From Setaria digitata (taxonomy: Eukaryota; Nematoda; Chromadorea; Rhabditida; Setariidae): a stretch of 64,000 bases of DNA. The stretch covers positions 62,001 to 126,000 of the forward strand of contig RCAB01000132.1 in NCBI GenBank assembly GCA_003640385.1, read 5' to 3'. The notes under the pieces were generated by a model, which was not told where the DNA came from, made no database searches, and saw only the letters and a program-made list of their open reading frames with translations. The translations under genes were made by a program, and so were the position numbers. Of this stretch, positions 62,037 to 64,000 are shown piece after piece; position 1 is the first letter of the stretch, and every line of letters starts with the position of its first letter.

Positions 62037-64000
62037 AATTCTACAGTTGAAGCACTAACTCTTGTACTCCAGGAAAGCAATAGAGCTACACGCACGTAGT
62101 CGTTCAGTAATTGGCTTATATCTTTTGTATATTACTGATTTCTCGTTGCATTTGAAAAACTATTAGTTTGGCAAATAAGAATGGCTGATGCTATGATGGG
62201 TAGTTTGAGGAAGAAACTGGACTTATTCACGACTTTGTTCGATTTTTAACATTTTCTTTTCTCTTTTCCTTTTTTTGTGATTAGTTGACCTTATTTGCCA
62301 GATAAATTGAGAGCCTTACTGTTTTGTAGATTAATAAGACCATATCATATAAATAGGTCATGACATGTTTTGTTCGGTCCGTAGCTGTACGGATTGGCTT
62401 TAACTCATTTGTTACCACATTAATTTGTTTTGTCATGACTTCTTGTAAACATATCTGAATTTCTTTTCTTAAATTAAACGGTATTAATACCTGGTCATTT
62501 AAATTTATATTTGCGTTCCTGGGGAATTTTGGGATTTTTTTTTCTTCGAGAAGTGGGAATAGTTTTTATTTGAGAAGGATTTATATCGTAGTTATTGTTT
62601 TTAAAATTTTTAAAATAGAATGCGAAGGGTAGTAGTGATTCTCAGGTAGTTTGTTGATGGCAGTTTCCGCTCCACCCAGATTATTTTAATTTTTTGTTAC
62701 CAAATTAAAGTGATACTGATGATTTTTACGCATATTCCAGTATTTTCCTTTTCTTTTTTGGTGCGGAAGTTAATTCTTTATGTAAGGATACAGCTTTTGG
62801 CAAAATTTTTATTTTTTATTCTTTTTTTTTCTGCTAAACTGCTGTAAAATACTGTGTTGGTCATAGGTAAAAGTTTAATCCCAGTACTTTATTCCAGCTG
62901 CTTTTCTCTTCGTTTTTTTAATTTTTTGTCCATTCTTTTTCTTTTTTTTTAATATGATGAATCTTCATAGATAAATGTGAATTCAAGATTTAATGAAGTG
63001 CAATTGATAGGGTTAAGGAAGTGACTGCTTTGTCTTAATGCCGGGTCTTCTTCCATGATTTAGTCATAATTGCTTGGTCATTTAACACCAACATTTCATC
63101 TTTAATCCTCTTTGGGAATTCGATAAAGGTTCTTAAACGAGAATCTTCCTGGTATTTAAGTTTTGTCCTTGCATGTTGTGAACTTTTCAGTTTTACTTCA
63201 AATAATGTGATTTTAGGAGCGCTGCAAGATTTTGCTGGAGTGTTTTTGTTTCATCTTGTTTTCATTTTTCTTTTTTTGTCTTTTGATTCTAATACAATGT
63301 TTATTATTCGTAAAGATTTGTTTTCTCTTAATTTCAGATTTTTAGTCTTCCGATACAGATTTTCTAATGTCGTATATCGAAAGTAGTTCGGTATTGATTA
63401 CATCATTGTTGTTTCGTTCGCTTTTTTTTTTTCTTGGATGGATTCAGAACACTTAGTTTGGACTTAACGACCAAATCATTAAATGATGGGTTAATGAGTG
63501 AGTGAATATGTGAGTGGAAGTCATTCAAATAACAGGTTTGTAGTTCCTTCAATGATATTTAAGTGGTTTTTTTTTTTTTTTTTTGCATGAATACTTGAAA
63601 TTATCGGGAAAAATACTTTTCTCGTGTTGAGTCAATTTAAGCCGCAGGCTCCACTCCTGGTGTGTCCTTCTTTATGTTTCAGCTTTGCAACCATATTCTT
63701 CCCCCCCGGAACCGATGTTTGGATCAATTAATCCTTTTTTTTTTTTTTTTTTTGCTCTCACGACACATGATGAAAGACGAACATTTTCATTCCTCATTTA
63801 GAATTCATTTGTTCCTTTAAACAATTATCAAGGTTGTGGAGGCTAGGGGTACTTGGTCAATAATTTCCTTTTAAATAAACGTGTTGTTTATCTTTATTTT
63901 TCGTAATTTTTAGATTGTTTTGCTATTAGCTTTCTCGTTAACTTTTATCACTTTATTATTATGAGATTTTTTAATGTTCTGTCCTTTTTAATCTTTTCCC
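62037..64000. other. 3' flank / probable 3' UTR of fos-1
   Basis: T-rich sequence with no coding frame of note; the only canonical polyadenylation signal seen is near 63874. Confidence 0.5.
63874..63879 (+). terminator. First canonical AATAAA after fos-1
   Basis: No AATAAA was seen between the stop at 62036 and this site; ATTAAA variants occur nearer (about 62475 and 62705). A long 3' UTR or use of a variant signal is implied. Confidence 0.25.

Noticed and set aside
1..64000. Wolbachia insertions, transposons, CRISPR
   Set aside because: No bacterial-like long frames, no transposase motifs, no terminal repeats with target duplications and no regular repeat-spacer pattern were seen by eye.

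Overview
The window looks like a piece of an AT-rich nematode nuclear genome, most likely a filarial or other clade III parasite. The reasons are introns with TTTCAG/TTTTAG acceptors, many small exons with introns of about 100-700 bp, probable trans-splice acceptors just upstream of start codons, and protein matches that fit nematodes. There is no bacterial gene organisation, rRNA, CRISPR array or recognisable tRNA. Species cannot be fixed from sequence alone.

Three genes can be named. (1) dlat (pyruvate dehydrogenase E2) on the + strand, 24.3-31.1 kb, about ten exons, with one lipoyl domain and an intact HRVVDG acyltransferase motif; its subunit-binding region is hardly recognisable. (2) A TMEM231-like ciliary transition-zone membrane protein on the - strand, 37.1-33.4 kb, reconstructed here from about ten small exons with matching phases; its last coding exon contains a frame break. 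(3) A FOS/AP-1 bZIP gene (fos-1-like) on the + strand, 55.5-62.0 kb, eight exons. A second, phase-compatible first coding exon lies 3 kb upstream at 52.39 kb, suggesting long and short isoforms.

Other loci are candidates only, built from splice sites and reading-frame phase without homology: - strand 5.8-7.0 kb, + strand 7.6-9.4 kb, - strand 13.0-14.7 kb (membrane or secreted protein, the best of these), - strand 16.2-17.3 kb and 18.0-19.3 kb, a + strand 59-residue gene at 21.48 kb, - strand 31.8-32.4 kb, + strand 40.2-40.7 kb. A GC-richer stretch at 20.2-24.0 kb carries coding-like frames broken by stops and looks like a decaying gene or low-quality assembly.

Layout: 1-5.8 kb AT-rich with nothing convincing; 5.8-19.4 kb scattered small candidate genes; 20.2-24.0 kb broken coding-like relics and an assembly junction; 24.3-31.1 kb dlat; 31.8-37.1 kb convergent - strand genes ending with the TMEM231-like gene; 38-52 kb mostly T-rich, probably upstream or intronic sequence of fos-1; 52.3-62.0 kb fos-1; then its 3' region. 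The three named genes have unrelated roles (mitochondrial acetyl-CoA production, cilium gating, transcription). Three single-N positions (22898, 27457, 46674) are each flanked by near-identical direct repeats and look like unmerged contig overlaps.
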